A DNA stretch of 64,000 nucleotides from Pyrinomonadaceae bacterium (GCA_019694395.1 JAIBCC010000015.1:62001-126000); one strand, 5' to 3'. Positions 9,419-18,320 are shown, numbered from the stretch's first letter. Notes: generated from the sequence alone by a model not told the origin. Numbers and translations: made by a program.

Positions 9419-9832
9419 TTAGACAACAACAAACTGGTGAATCGTCTTTTGTTCAGTCTCCGTTACATCAATCCAATCAGTCGGAGTTTTAGCTCTGGCA
9501 ACAATTGTTTTTAATGTTCCGTCTATTTCTTCGTCATAAACTCCAAGCATTATCCGACAAATATCGAGGTGTGCCGCTTCGATTTTTCCAACTCCGAATT
9601 GGGTTAAAACTTTGGCTTTCCATCCAAAATAGCCCATTATAAATGGCTGCATGGCTTTTTGTTTGGTTGTATTTTCGGAGGATGGATTAGTAAAGATCGG
9701 AACTAATTTTTGTCCGTATCTTCCGGCATCATCGTCCAACCGTTTAAGTAAGGTCACGGTTTTCTGACCAAAAACATTAAATGAAAAAATGCATAATAAA
9801 ATCAAAAAAAACACAACTTTATTCAATCTCAT
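9419..9832 (-). CDS. Exported N-terminal domain, upstream part of the TAA-interrupted TPR gene
   Basis: 137 codons starting with a signal peptide (MRLNKVVFFLILLCIFSFNVFG), followed by a helical domain of unrecognised type (KTVTLLKRLDDDAGRYGQKL). The frame ends in TAA at 9419-9421 but continues in phase into the TPR region at 8474-9403. The same architecture (signal, globular N-domain, then TPRs) is seen in the neighbouring gene at 9982-11574. A copy of the shared promoter-like motif lies upstream at 9884-9914. As it stands the product would be a secreted, TPR-less fragment. Confidence 0.75.
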   Translation of the reverse strand: MRLNKVVFFLILLCIFSFNVFGQKTVTLLKRLDDDAGRYGQKLVPIFTNPSSENTTKQKAMQPFIMGYFGWKAKVLTQFGVGKIEAAHLDICRIMLGVYDEEIDGTLKTIVARAKTPTDWIDVTETEQKTIHQFVVV

Positions 9833-9883
9833 AAATCACCTCGGAAATCCTAATATTTTGAACGATTTTTGGTGTTCATTGAT

Positions 9884-9914
9884 AATCGCAAAATTCTCAA
9901 TGAAAAAGGTTCAA
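9884..9914 (-). promoter_or_regulatory. Shared promoter-like motif, copy A
   Basis: Minus strand reads TTGAACC, 12 bases, AATTTTGCGATT, ending 52 bases before the start at 9832. Both half-sites are identical to copy C. Located just upstream of the TAA-interrupted TPR gene. Confidence 0.65.
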
Positions 9915-9949
9915 AAAAAAGCCGCAAATTTTAAATAATTTACGGCTTT
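9913..9949 (-). terminator. Rho-independent terminator of the TPR gene at 9982
   Basis: On the minus strand, AAAGCCGTAAATT and its near-perfect complement form a stem followed by eight T residues, 33 bases beyond the stop at 9982. It touches motif copy A of the next gene by two bases. Confidence 0.8.
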
Positions 9950-9981
9950 GGGGTGAGTTACGGGGGTATTGTATAAAAGTT

Positions 9982-11574
9982 TTAATTGCCTAAACGAGCA
10001 GCAGTAACTTCATCCGCCTGTGCGGCGGCGGCGTTGCCTTTTGCTTTGTAAACAATGGCTCTGGCTTTATAAAGATTTGGATAGCGGGGATTCAACTGAA
10101 TTCCTTTATTAAAATCTGCCAGTGCGGCATCAAGATCTTTCAAATAAAGATTGGCAATTCCCCGATTAAGATAGGATTCAACATAATTCGGATTCATTGA
10201 AAGATGTGTATCAAAATCCTTTTTGGCTTTTTTCCAATCTTCCAGTCGGGTATATGCCGTCCCCCGATTGTAATAAAAAGCAGGTTCGTTCGGACTGACC
10301 TTTAATCCCTGTTCGCAGTCTTTAACTGCCGCTTTAAAGTCTTTGAGATAATTTATGTTGACCATACTTCGTTTGAGATAATATTCCGCTTCATTTGGAT
10401 TGAGTTTGATTAGTTGGGAATAATAATCAACGGCAAGTTTGTAATCGCCCTTTTTTATTGCTTCTTCGGCGGCAGCGGTCATTTCACCCGTTGTCACAGG
10501 AGTTGTATCATTATTTTTCTTCGCTTCCGCATTAACTTGCTCAAGGGTTTTTCCGCTGTCTTTTGGCGAATCTTTTGCAGCGAAATTATCCGTCGGTTTT
10601 TCTCCTGAACGCAAAAGGCGGATCTTTTCGGCAAGCAATTCGGCATAAAGCGTTAAAACCTTTCGAGCCGCCATCAAATAGGCATCTCGTTTGGCAGGAA
10701 TGACAAGCGGAGTGAACGAATGACGTTCGCCGTTAAAGTAATTCTGGGTTGCGATGGCGGTTTTGCTTGCGTCTTCGTAGGGTTTTCCCGCAAAAGCAAT
10801 CCTTTCCGCAACCGGTAAATCGTTCTTATACTGATCGAAACCGTTTTTCCTATCAAGCAAATAAATATAGCTTTGGGAAACGCTAAGCATTCCGCCAATG
10901 CTGTAATCGGCGTGGAAATACGGGTCGCCGTAAAAAATAAAGCCTTTATCCTGTTTGATTTCCGTATTCAGCAAAATTGAGGCGAAATCCACTACTACAT
11001 CAATCGAAGCAAAATCTCCGCCGGAAACTTCAGCGGTTTTTGATAATTTTTTAAATTGCCCGTAGCCAATTATTTCCACACTGCCGTAAGGTCTCCATTT
11101 GAGCAAAACCGGACCGTCAAAAGCTGTAAAAGAAACCCAAGCCTGTCCCGCTTTGCCGTCGTAATCTTTCTGCTTTTTATCTTCCTGCGATTTTTGACGT
11201 TCTTGAAAGTATTCCGTTCCCTCAATGGCTTTCCAATCGGAGAATTCGATTCCAACGGTTGAAAGTTTCTGCTGCAAAATTGAGTAAAACTCATTGGTCA
11301 AATTCTGCAAATCACCGTTAGTTAGATCTGTGTCAAGATAAACTGTCACATCTGCCGCATTATTTTTATTTACCGCCGCTCTGGAGGTAATTAGTTTGTA
11401 ATGAACCCGGACTTGTCCGATCGAAAGTTTGCTTGTGTTTTTGGCAACTTTAGGCTTTCCGAATGTTCCGGCTTTAACATAACTAAAAGTGTCGTCAGCA
11501 ACTTTTGACAGTTGAGCATTGGCAGAAACTGCAAAAATCGAAATTAAAATTGTCAGAAAAAGTTTGGTTTTCAT
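9982..11574 (-). CDS. Exported TPR protein with large N-terminal domain
   Basis: The start chosen is ATG 11574, giving a signal peptide (MKTKLFLTILISIFAVSANAQ); the GGGAG lies about 11 bases upstream. Residues up to about 330 form an unrecognised domain (GKPKVAKNTSKLSIGQVRVH at its start, KRDAYLMAARKVLTLYAELL near its end). About four TPR units fill residues 355-530, including AEYYLKRSMVNINYLKDFKA and AFYYNRGTAYTRLEDWKKA. It is divergent from the ECF sigma gene, with about 117 bases between them that contain motif copy B. Likely periplasmic, probably a protein-interaction scaffold, and a strong candidate target of the adjacent sigma factor. Confidence 0.88.
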   Translation of the reverse strand: MKTKLFLTILISIFAVSANAQLSKVADDTFSYVKAGTFGKPKVAKNTSKLSIGQVRVHYKLITSRAAVNKNNAADVTVYLDTDLTNGDLQNLTNEFYSILQQKLSTVGIEFSDWKAIEGTEYFQERQKSQEDKKQKDYDGKAGQAWVSFTAFDGPVLLKWRPYGSVEIIGYGQFKKLSKTAEVSGGDFASIDVVVDFASILLNTEIKQDKGFIFYGDPYFHADYSIGGMLSVSQSYIYLLDRKNGFDQYKNDLPVAERIAFAGKPYEDASKTAIATQNYFNGERHSFTPLVIPAKRDAYLMAARKVLTLYAELLAEKIRLLRSGEKPTDNFAAKDSPKDSGKTLEQVNAEAKKNNDTTPVTTGEMTAAAEEAIKKGDYKLAVDYYSQLIKLNPNEAEYYLKRSMVNINYLKDFKAAVKDCEQGLKVSPNEPAFYYNRGTAYTRLEDWKKAKKDFDTHLSMNPNYVESYLNRGIANLYLKDLDAALADFNKGIQLNPRYPNLYKARAIVYKAKGNAAAAQADEVTAARLGN

Positions 11575-11599
11575 AGTGTAAAAATCTCCCTCTACCCTA

Positions 11600-11630
11600 A
11601 ATCGCAAAATTTTTTATCGAAAAGGCTCAA
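11600..11630 (-). promoter_or_regulatory. Shared promoter-like motif, copy B
   Basis: Minus strand reads TTGAGCC, 12 bases, AATTTTGCGATT, ending 26 bases before the ATG at 11574. It lies in the divergent intergenic region shared with the ECF sigma gene. Confidence 0.65.
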
Positions 11631-11691
11631 GAAAATGAAAGAAACTGCAAAAGTTAATATAAATTGGTAAGATAAAGCGAAATCAATGTAG

Positions 11692-12261
11692 ATGAACAAC
11701 CAGACGACCAAAATCACACAACTTTTGAGCAAAGCCGGTGAAGGTAGTAAAACCGCTTTGGATGAGCTTTTGCCATTGGTCTATGATGAGCTGAAACGAA
11801 TTGCCAACAAACAACTTTCATCCGAAAGACCGAATCATACTTTGCAGGCAACAGCACTGGTCAACGAAGCCTATCTTTTATTGGTCAATCAGCACTCGGT
11901 TGATTTCAGAAATCGTCTGCATTTTTTTTCAATAGCTTCGGAAGTGATGAGGCGCATTTTGGTCAATTATGCAATTGCCAAAAAAGCCCAAAAACGAGGT
12001 TCCGGTGAGACTGTCATTTCCCTTGACGAGGTTATCAGCTTTCCCAACCGACAGGATATTGATTTGATAAAATTGGATGAATCCTTAAAAGAATTAGCCG
12101 AAATGGACTCTGACCAAGCAAAAATCGTGGAACTTAAATTTTTTGGTGGTCTGACTAATGAAGAAATAGCTGAGTTTATGCAAATTTCAATCTCAACCGT
12201 TAAACGCGAGTGGGCTTCGGCAAGAGCTTGGCTTTTGGGCAGGATGAAGGATGAGTCTTAA
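11692..12261 (+). CDS. ECF-type RNA polymerase sigma factor (Sig-70 ECF-like family)
   Basis: 189 residues from ATG 11692. Region 2 is recognisable by LLPLVYDELKRIANKQLSSE, TLQATALVNEAYLLLV and FFSIASEVMRRILVNYAI. Region 4 contains QAKIVELKFFGGLTNEEIAE and ISISTVKREWASARAWLL, the helix-turn-helix that reads the -35 element. This matches the ECF subfamily common in Acidobacteria and Planctomycetes that sits beside Ser/Thr kinases with TPR regions, as here (kinase 59 bases downstream). No anti-sigma gene is present, so control may be through the kinase. Expected targets are the TPR genes carrying the shared motif. Confidence 0.93.
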   Translation: MNNQTTKITQLLSKAGEGSKTALDELLPLVYDELKRIANKQLSSERPNHTLQATALVNEAYLLLVNQHSVDFRNRLHFFSIASEVMRRILVNYAIAKKAQKRGSGETVISLDEVISFPNRQDIDLIKLDESLKELAEMDSDQAKIVELKFFGGLTNEEIAEFMQISISTVKREWASARAWLLGRMKDES

Positions 12262-12320
12262 ATAATTCAGTTGCAGTTGTAATTTTTACTTCGTATTCTC
12301 CGTAAACTCTGTTTCTAAAA

Positions 12321-14768
12321 ATGAATTCCGAAACATGGAAAAAAGTAAAATCAGTTTTCAATGAAGCGTCTGAATTGCCGGAAGGAGAACGCTCATCTTT
12401 CCTGGCTCAATTTGAAGATGAAATCCGGCTTGAAGTTGAAAAAATGCTTGGCGCGGTTAAAGAAGAAAGTTTTTTACTAAATGAACCGATTGTTGACCTT
12501 AAGGAATTTGTAGAAACTCCAATGCCAAAACAAATCGGAAACTACAAAATCATTCGGCAGATCGGGCGCGGCGGGATGGGAACCGTTTACGAAGCATTTC
12601 GTGAAACTGAAACTTTCAAACAACACGTTGCTTTGAAAGTTATCCGTCACGGCATAGATAACGAAATAATTCTCAAGAGGTTTCGCGCTGAACAACAAAT
12701 CCTAGCCTCGTTAGAACATCCGAATATCGGCAGATTTTTAGACGGCGGAAAAACAATTGAGGGCTTGCCATTTTATGCAATGGAGTTTATCGAAGGCTTG
12801 CCGATTGATGAATTTTGCCAGCAAAAAAGACTCACAAACGAAGAAAAGATTAAATTATTTCGTGAAGTTTGCGCCGCTGTTTCATACGCCCACACGAACT
12901 TGATCGTCCATCGTGACTTAAAACCCTCAAACATTATCGTTACGGCAAACGGAACACCTAAACTACTTGATTTTGGGATTGCCAAGGTTTTAGATGTCAA
13001 TTCGACCGAAGCCGGAACAGCAACCCAACTCGGAATGATGACTCCGCAATACGCTTCGCCGGAGCAAATTCGCGGTGAAAAAGTTAATACTTTAAGTGAT
13101 GTTTATAGTCTTGGCATAATTTTTTACGAGATCTTGACCGGTATAAAACCCTACGAAATTGAAGGAAAGAATTATGCCGAAATACTTGAGATAATTACCC
13201 AAACCAGACCTGCCAAACCAAGCGAAAATCAAAGATCAAAGATCAAAGATCAAAGATCAAACCCTGATTTAGACAATATTGTTCTTAAATCGCTGCAAAA
13301 ATTACCCGAACGCCGTTATCAATCGGTTGAACAATTTTCCGAAGATTTGCGGCGGCATTTGGTTGGTTTACCAATTACGGCTCGTCCCGACACTTTCGGT
13401 TATCGTTTCAGCAAATTTGTCGAGCGAAATAAAATCGGGGTAGCGGCAGGAGTTTTAGTTTTCCTTTCGCTTTTAACCGGAATCGGGTTGGCAAGCTGGC
13501 AAGCCTATCGTGCTGAGAAACAAAGACTTTTAGCTGAAAAGCGTTTTGCCGAAGTGCGGACTATTGCCAACAATGTTGTCTTCAAATATCACGACGAGAT
13601 TGCCAAATTAAACGGTTCGACGGCTGTCCGTGAAATGTTGGTCAAAGATGCGACAACCTATCTTGATAATCTGGCGGCGGATTCCGCCAATGATGCTGAT
13701 TTGGAGCAGGAATTAGGTTTGGCTTATCTGAAACTTGCGGATGTTCAAGGGAAGATCTATGCAGCTAATGTCGGAAATACCGACGGAGCCTTAGAAAGTT
13801 ACGATAAATCTATCAACCTTTTAGAAAAAGCAGTTGAGGCAAAACCAAATGAGAAAAGCCCCAAGGAAGATTTGATAAAAGCAATAGATGCAAAAGTTTC
13901 GCTAATGGCAAGAAGCGATTTTAAATCGGCAGATAAATTTGTATTGTTGGATAAATCCTCAAAGATTTTGGAAGATTTAATTAAAAACGAGCCCGAAAAC
14001 CCCAAATTAATGGCTCAATTGGCAACACTTTACATTCGATACGGCGATTCAGTCGGTTCATTAAATGATAAAGGGAGTCTATTAAAAAAACTTGAATATC
14101 ATCAAAAGGCAATTCCTGTAGCAGAAAAACTTTTGCAGATTTCTCCTAATGATCCCGGCAATCTAAAAATTTTAGCTCAAACTAATCAGCGAATCGGAAC
14201 CGATTATTTTTGGCTTGGACAAAATGCTGAGTTAAACAAATTATTTGAAGAGGCTAAACCATTCTTTCAACAGGCTTTACCCTATCATCAAAAAATGCTT
14301 GAACTAATTGATCAGGCAATTTTAATAAAACCAAATGATCCAAGCCTTAAAAGAAACAGAATTGCTGTAATTAGCAGTTACGCCGAAACGATCAGTCGAA
14401 ACGGAAATGAAAAGGAGGCTCTTGAACTGGTAAATAAGGCTTTAAGTCTAGCCAAAGAGATTCAGGAAAATGATCCGTCGAATCAGGAAGCAAAGTTCGA
14501 GGTTGCTACAATTTACGAATTAAGGGCAAAAATTTATTCGATTTTCAATGAGGATGAAAAAGCAATCGAAAATTATCAAAAAGCCGCCGAAATTACCGAA
14601 GCAGTTTATAAAGCTGATAATGGCAATTTAGAATCTCTTACTGCTTTTAAGGCTTCTCTTGAAAATTTACGAAAAATAAACGAAAAACTCGGTAGAAAAA
14701 CTGAATCCGAATTATACGAAAGAAAAAGTAAAGAATTATCTGACCTTCTAAAAAATAAAAGACCTTAA
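12321..14768 (+). CDS. Transmembrane Ser/Thr protein kinase with C-terminal TPR region
   Basis: 815 residues. The kinase domain spans about 74-350: glycine loop GRGGMG 82-87, Lys106, HRDLKPSN 197-204, DFG 217-219 and SPEQIRGE after the activation segment. One transmembrane helix lies around 371-392 (IGVAAGVLVFLSLLTGIGLA), so the remaining 420 residues, rich in TPR-like helices, should be extracytoplasmic. A linker at about 302-312 is encoded by a heptanucleotide tandem repeat (13228-13261). The ATG is 59 bases after the ECF sigma gene, suggesting one operon. It probably senses an envelope condition through the TPRs and may phosphorylate the sigma factor; that link is inference. Confidence 0.93.
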   Translation: MNSETWKKVKSVFNEASELPEGERSSFLAQFEDEIRLEVEKMLGAVKEESFLLNEPIVDLKEFVETPMPKQIGNYKIIRQIGRGGMGTVYEAFRETETFKQHVALKVIRHGIDNEIILKRFRAEQQILASLEHPNIGRFLDGGKTIEGLPFYAMEFIEGLPIDEFCQQKRLTNEEKIKLFREVCAAVSYAHTNLIVHRDLKPSNIIVTANGTPKLLDFGIAKVLDVNSTEAGTATQLGMMTPQYASPEQIRGEKVNTLSDVYSLGIIFYEILTGIKPYEIEGKNYAEILEIITQTRPAKPSENQRSKIKDQRSNPDLDNIVLKSLQKLPERRYQSVEQFSEDLRRHLVGLPITARPDTFGYRFSKFVERNKIGVAAGVLVFLSLLTGIGLASWQAYRAEKQRLLAEKRFAEVRTIANNVVFKYHDEIAKLNGSTAVREMLVKDATTYLDNLAADSANDADLEQELGLAYLKLADVQGKIYAANVGNTDGALESYDKSINLLEKAVEAKPNEKSPKEDLIKAIDAKVSLMARSDFKSADKFVLLDKSSKILEDLIKNEPENPKLMAQLATLYIRYGDSVGSLNDKGSLLKKLEYHQKAIPVAEKLLQISPNDPGNLKILAQTNQRIGTDYFWLGQNAELNKLFEEAKPFFQQALPYHQKMLELIDQAILIKPNDPSLKRNRIAVISSYAETISRNGNEKEALELVNKALSLAKEIQENDPSNQEAKFEVATIYELRAKIYSIFNEDEKAIENYQKAAEITEAVYKADNGNLESLTAFKASLENLRKINEKLGRKTESELYERKSKELSDLLKNKRP
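13228..13261. repeat. Heptanucleotide tandem repeat inside the kinase gene
   Basis: The unit ATCAAAG is repeated four times perfectly, plus six bases of a fifth copy. It is translated as part of a charged loop between the kinase C-lobe helices. One of five such in-frame repeats in the window. Confidence 0.9.
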
Positions 14769-14819
14769 TTATTTCATAAACTCTTCTTCTTTGCTTATGG
14801 AAAAAAACTTTCCATTATT

Positions 14820-15197
14820 CTAAAGCTGGCAAGGTTTAAAGACCTTTCCGCCAAGTTCACGGGCTTTATTTTCAATCTGTTTAACAAAAATTCTGTATTC
14901 TTTGATGAGGAAGAAAATCGAAGCCCGATTGACATACATCTGCGGGTTTTCAGGCTCGAGTTTGACGGCTTTTTCAACGTCCAACAAAGCTCCGAACATA
15001 TCTCCTGTTTCCATTCTCAGCAAAGCTCTGGTGCTTAAAGTTTCAGTATCTTCGGCATTCAGTTTAATAGCTTCATCAAAATCGGCTAAAGCCAATTTTT
15101 ATTGTTTCTTAAATCCATAAGCTATACCACGATTTTTGTAACAAATGATCCCCTGCGCCGCAAATAAACATTCCGTGTAGGATTTGATTGTTCCTTC
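14820..15197 (-). pseudogene. Broken 3' end of the TPR gene at 15198-16679
   Basis: This stretch continues in the same frame directly after the TAA (15198-15200) of the TPR gene. It reads 32 codons that complete a TPR (EGTIKSYTECLF, NRGIAYGFKKQ), a second TAA at 15099-15101, then 92 more codons of TPR sequence (ALADFDEAIKLNAEDTET and NRASIFFLIKEYR) to the final stop. Both TAAs fall where the TPR consensus expects tyrosine (KD-Y-EG and KKQ-Y-KLA), so each may be a single-base change from a Tyr codon. The last part alone could start only at a TTG and has no signal peptide, so it is probably not functional alone. Confidence 0.8.
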
Positions 15198-16679
15198 TTA
15201 ATCTTTGGTATTCAGTTTTTCGGTTCCGGCATTCAAAAACTTGATCCAATCAGTTTGAGTATTCGGTTTAGCCAAATCGGGTTTGGGAGTTTGTTTGGTA
15301 TCGCCCGCAAACAGTTTATTTGTCACATTTTCTGACTGTTGACTGATGGTAATTTTCAAAGCTGCCTGTTCCAACGCGTAGTTAAGAAAAATGGCAAACT
15401 TTCCACGAGTCATTATTTTTTCAGTCGGTTTTAGAGCAAGATTTTCAATTCTAAAAATACACCCTAATGATTTAGCGATTTCTGTTTCAGGGATCGAATT
15501 GACGAATGAACTTGAAAATGAGCATTTGGAGTTGAACAGTTTTTCTTCATCCATTTTCTTTACGCCAAATCCCGAAGCAGCATTTTTCAAAACTTCCTTG
15601 GACTGTTGGATAAATTTTGAGTATTCCAATAAAGTTAAATTCAGGTTCGGATTGTATTGATAATTGACGGTTAAAACGGAAATTCCGTATCTTTCTATCA
15701 ATGACCGCAAATCGTCGTAGAATTCATCGGTCGGTTTTACATCTTTGATTTGCGAAATACTTGTAACACTTTCTTCTTTCGGCGTTGCTTTTAGTTTTTC
15801 AAGTTGAGTTTTTACTGCAGGAAAGTCAGGTTGAAGCTGCAATGCTTTCTCAAAGTCTGCTTTCGCCAAATCATTTTTTCCTGCCCTTTGGTAAGCAGTT
15901 CCGCGATTAAAATAAACGTTCGCATTATTCGGATACAATTTCAAATATTCGGTAAAATCCTGTGCGGCAGCTTCAAATTTTTCGCCGCGAAAATTATAGA
16001 CCGCACTATTAAAAAAGTTTTCAGCACGTTTAGTTTTTTCGGCTTCGCTGAGAGTCGGAGTTGGACTTGGAACCGCCTTAGGTTGATAAACGGGCGTTGG
16101 ATTTGAAGGACGATAAGTTGGCGAAGGAGTAGATGAAGCACTCGGTCGTTCGGTTTTTAATTTTTCCAGGGCTTTTTTTGCGGAAGTGTGATTCGGATTG
16201 ATTTCGAGAGCTTTTTTATAATCCGTCTCGGCGGCATTATAATCTTTTTTGAAAACGGAGGATTTTCCGCGAAAATAATAAGCATCTGCGAAATCCGGTT
16301 TTAACTGAATTGCTTTGGTAAAATCCGCCAGAGCCAATTCATTTTTTTGATTATCTAAAGAAGACTGACGAAATTCTCCGCGATTAAGATAGAGAGCAGC
16401 AGCATTCGGGCTAATCTCAATTGATCTATTAAAATCTTTCTCCGCTAAATCCAACTGGGAAAGATTCCAATAAGACTTTGCCCGCAACCCCAAACAAGGC
16501 GACGAATTCGGATTAATTTTCAAACATTCCGTAAATGAAATCACGGATTCGCCGAATTTGTATTCTTCTCTTTGCTTAAATCCGAGCGTAAACCACTCCT
16601 TTTCCGTTTTTGGAGTTTGCCCAAACACATTAAATAGCAGAGTAAAAGAAAGTATTATTAGACATCCAAGAATTTTCAT
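15198..16679 (-). CDS. Exported TPR protein, truncated by in-frame TAA
   Basis: The start is ATG 16679, eight bases after AGGAG, giving a signal peptide (MKILGCLIILSFTLLFNVFGQ). TPR units fill the first 190 residues, a Pro/Ser/Thr-rich linker follows, then two more TPRs (NSAVYNFRGEKFEAAAQDFT, VYFNRGTAYQRAGKNDLA). A domain of unknown type occupies about 300-460. The frame stops at LNTKD in the middle of a TPR helix, while the same frame continues through 14820-15197. The intact ancestor would have been about 620 residues. Motif copy C is upstream. The remaining protein may still be exported and partly functional. Confidence 0.82.
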   Translation of the reverse strand: MKILGCLIILSFTLLFNVFGQTPKTEKEWFTLGFKQREEYKFGESVISFTECLKINPNSSPCLGLRAKSYWNLSQLDLAEKDFNRSIEISPNAAALYLNRGEFRQSSLDNQKNELALADFTKAIQLKPDFADAYYFRGKSSVFKKDYNAAETDYKKALEINPNHTSAKKALEKLKTERPSASSTPSPTYRPSNPTPVYQPKAVPSPTPTLSEAEKTKRAENFFNSAVYNFRGEKFEAAAQDFTEYLKLYPNNANVYFNRGTAYQRAGKNDLAKADFEKALQLQPDFPAVKTQLEKLKATPKEESVTSISQIKDVKPTDEFYDDLRSLIERYGISVLTVNYQYNPNLNLTLLEYSKFIQQSKEVLKNAASGFGVKKMDEEKLFNSKCSFSSSFVNSIPETEIAKSLGCIFRIENLALKPTEKIMTRGKFAIFLNYALEQAALKITISQQSENVTNKLFAGDTKQTPKPDLAKPNTQTDWIKFLNAGTEKLNTKD

Positions 16680-16698
16680 AAAAATATCTCCTGCCAAT

Positions 16699-16729
16699 AA
16701 TCGCAAAATTCTTATACCAAATGGTTCAA
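16699..16729 (-). promoter_or_regulatory. Shared promoter-like motif, copy C
   Basis: Minus strand reads TTGAACC, 12 bases, AATTTTGCGATT, ending 20 bases before the ATG at 16679. Half-sites are identical to copy A while the spacer differs, which argues for selection rather than recent duplication. Confidence 0.65.
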
Positions 16730-16859
16730 AAATATTTTTATATTATTTTTATGAAAATTATTGATTCATAAAGAAATCTGAATAATTATCTGACATTTAG
16801 AATATTCGCCGCTCTCAGGTAGTCCAATACTCCTAGATATTTCATTTTATTTAAAATAA

Positions 16860-16890
16860 ATGAGCCTACTTGTCCATTTTTTTTGCGATT
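16860..16890 (+). promoter_or_regulatory. Shared promoter-like motif, copy E
   Basis: Plus strand reads ATGAGCC, 12 bases, TTTTTTGCGATT, 114 bases before ATG 17005. It is the only copy on the plus strand and faces the plus-strand TPR genes, as a promoter should. Confidence 0.6.
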
Positions 16891-17004
16891 TAGATTGGTA
16901 GGGGTTCTTTTGCGAAAGCCCCCTGTTCCTTTTCGGTTCATTAAGCGATCGAATAGCAAAATCTTCAATTATCAGGAGTTCAAGAAAAAGGATAATTATT
17001 GACC

Positions 17005-18309
17005 ATGAAAAGAACACAAATACGCAAAATATTCGCAGCAATCTGTTTACTTTTTGGCTTGTTTACGGTCGCGTCCGCCCAGACAACCCCGGCGTGCGTG
17101 GCTGAAACTGAGAAATTACTTTTTGAAGCTGAAATTTCAACAAAATATGATTCGGCACTTAAAGCCGCAGAAGAGTGTTCGAATAAAAATCCAAAATCAG
17201 CCGAAGCGAAAATCGTTCTAAGTAAAGCCTTAGCTTACAATTACAAATATGATGCCGCGATGTATGCAGCCCTCACTGCAATTGAACTGGCACCGCAAAG
17301 TTCAGATGCTTTTTATGCTCGCGGATTAGTTTATGAACTAAAGTTCAGAGACGGATTGGACCCAAAAGACAAAGTTTCAGCTATTGCAGATTACACTAAG
17401 GCTCTCGAACTTAATCCGCGTAACGGGGTTGCATTGTATTCCAAGACTTACATGCGAAAACTCAGTATAAAACCAACGGAGTTTTCAACTCTTTTGCAGG
17501 AATTTACCAACGCAATCGAATATCTGAAGGCAAATGGAAATTCGGTCTATTTAGCTCGTGCTTATTTTTTCCGAAGCGACACGCATATATCATTAAAACA
17601 GTGGAACGAAGCGGTCAGCGATCTAACGATGGCTCTCAAAACCAGACCGAATTATCTCGCGGCATTCAATCGGAGGGCTGAAATCTTTGTAAATAGAACC
17701 GATAAAACGGATTTAGAAGCTGCAATCGCAGACTACACCGAGTCCTTAAAAATTAAACCCGAAGCAAATATATACGCAAAACGGGCAGTTATCTATGAGA
17801 AAAAAGGCGAAACTGCAAAAGCCGTCAGCGATTGGCGTGCCGCACTTGCATTAGATCCATTCGATACAACAGCCAAAGCACAAATTGCGAAACTCGCTCC
17901 TGCAGCGACAACCGCAAGTTCCAACCAAACGCCGACAAATTCCCCGAAGCAGCCGACCGCCGAACAATTTGCCGCCGAAGGAAGAAGTCAGGCAGCGAAA
18001 AAAGATTATGATGGAGCGATAAAATCATTTTCCGAATGTCTTCGGCTAAAACCCGATGCGGCTGCTTGTTACTCTTTTCGCGGTTTTGCACGCGGAATGA
18101 AAGGCGATTTAGCTTCAGCCAAAACCGATTTTGAAGCGGCAATAAAACTCGAACCGAATCAAGCCGCACACTACTTTATTCGCGGAATGATGTATTCCGA
18201 ACTCGGCAAAAAGGACGAGGCAATCAGCGATTTTCGTGCTGCTTTGAAGCTCGACCCGAATAATCAGCAGGCAAAAGCCGCGTTACAGAAACTCGGTGTT
18301 CAGCCGTAA
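17005..18309 (+). CDS. Exported TPR protein
   Basis: About 434 residues from ATG 17005 (a TTG two codons earlier is possible). The signal peptide is MKRTQIRKIFAAICLLFGLF ending in SAQ. The mature protein is nearly all TPR: DAFYARGLVYELKFRDG, RAYFFRSDTHISLKQWNEA, IYAKRAVIYEKKGETAKAVS and ACYSFRGFARGMKGDLASA are visible units, with an Ala/Thr/Pro linker near 300-325. It is followed after 11 bases by another TPR gene, so the two form an operon. Likely periplasmic scaffold; no enzymatic motif. Confidence 0.88.
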   Translation: MKRTQIRKIFAAICLLFGLFTVASAQTTPACVAETEKLLFEAEISTKYDSALKAAEECSNKNPKSAEAKIVLSKALAYNYKYDAAMYAALTAIELAPQSSDAFYARGLVYELKFRDGLDPKDKVSAIADYTKALELNPRNGVALYSKTYMRKLSIKPTEFSTLLQEFTNAIEYLKANGNSVYLARAYFFRSDTHISLKQWNEAVSDLTMALKTRPNYLAAFNRRAEIFVNRTDKTDLEAAIADYTESLKIKPEANIYAKRAVIYEKKGETAKAVSDWRAALALDPFDTTAKAQIAKLAPAATTASSNQTPTNSPKQPTAEQFAAEGRSQAAKKDYDGAIKSFSECLRLKPDAAACYSFRGFARGMKGDLASAKTDFEAAIKLEPNQAAHYFIRGMMYSELGKKDEAISDFRAALKLDPNNQQAKAALQKLGVQP

Positions 18310-18320
18310 ATATTAAGTTT

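Larger units (their letters stand above)
16680..17004. promoter_or_regulatory. Divergent intergenic region with two motif copies
   Basis: This 325-base gap separates two divergent TPR transcription units. It holds motif copy C (16699-16729, serving the leftward gene) and copy E (16860-16890, serving the rightward pair). A weaker related string lies near 16955-16990. No credible gene is seen; the short frames in it lack coding character. Confidence 0.6.

Noticed and set aside
13228-13261. CRISPR-like or slippage-prone phase-variable repeat
   Set aside because: The unit is 7 bp with no spacers, and the frame is intact with normal kinase motifs on both sides. A change of one unit would break the frame, but no evidence of switching is visible.
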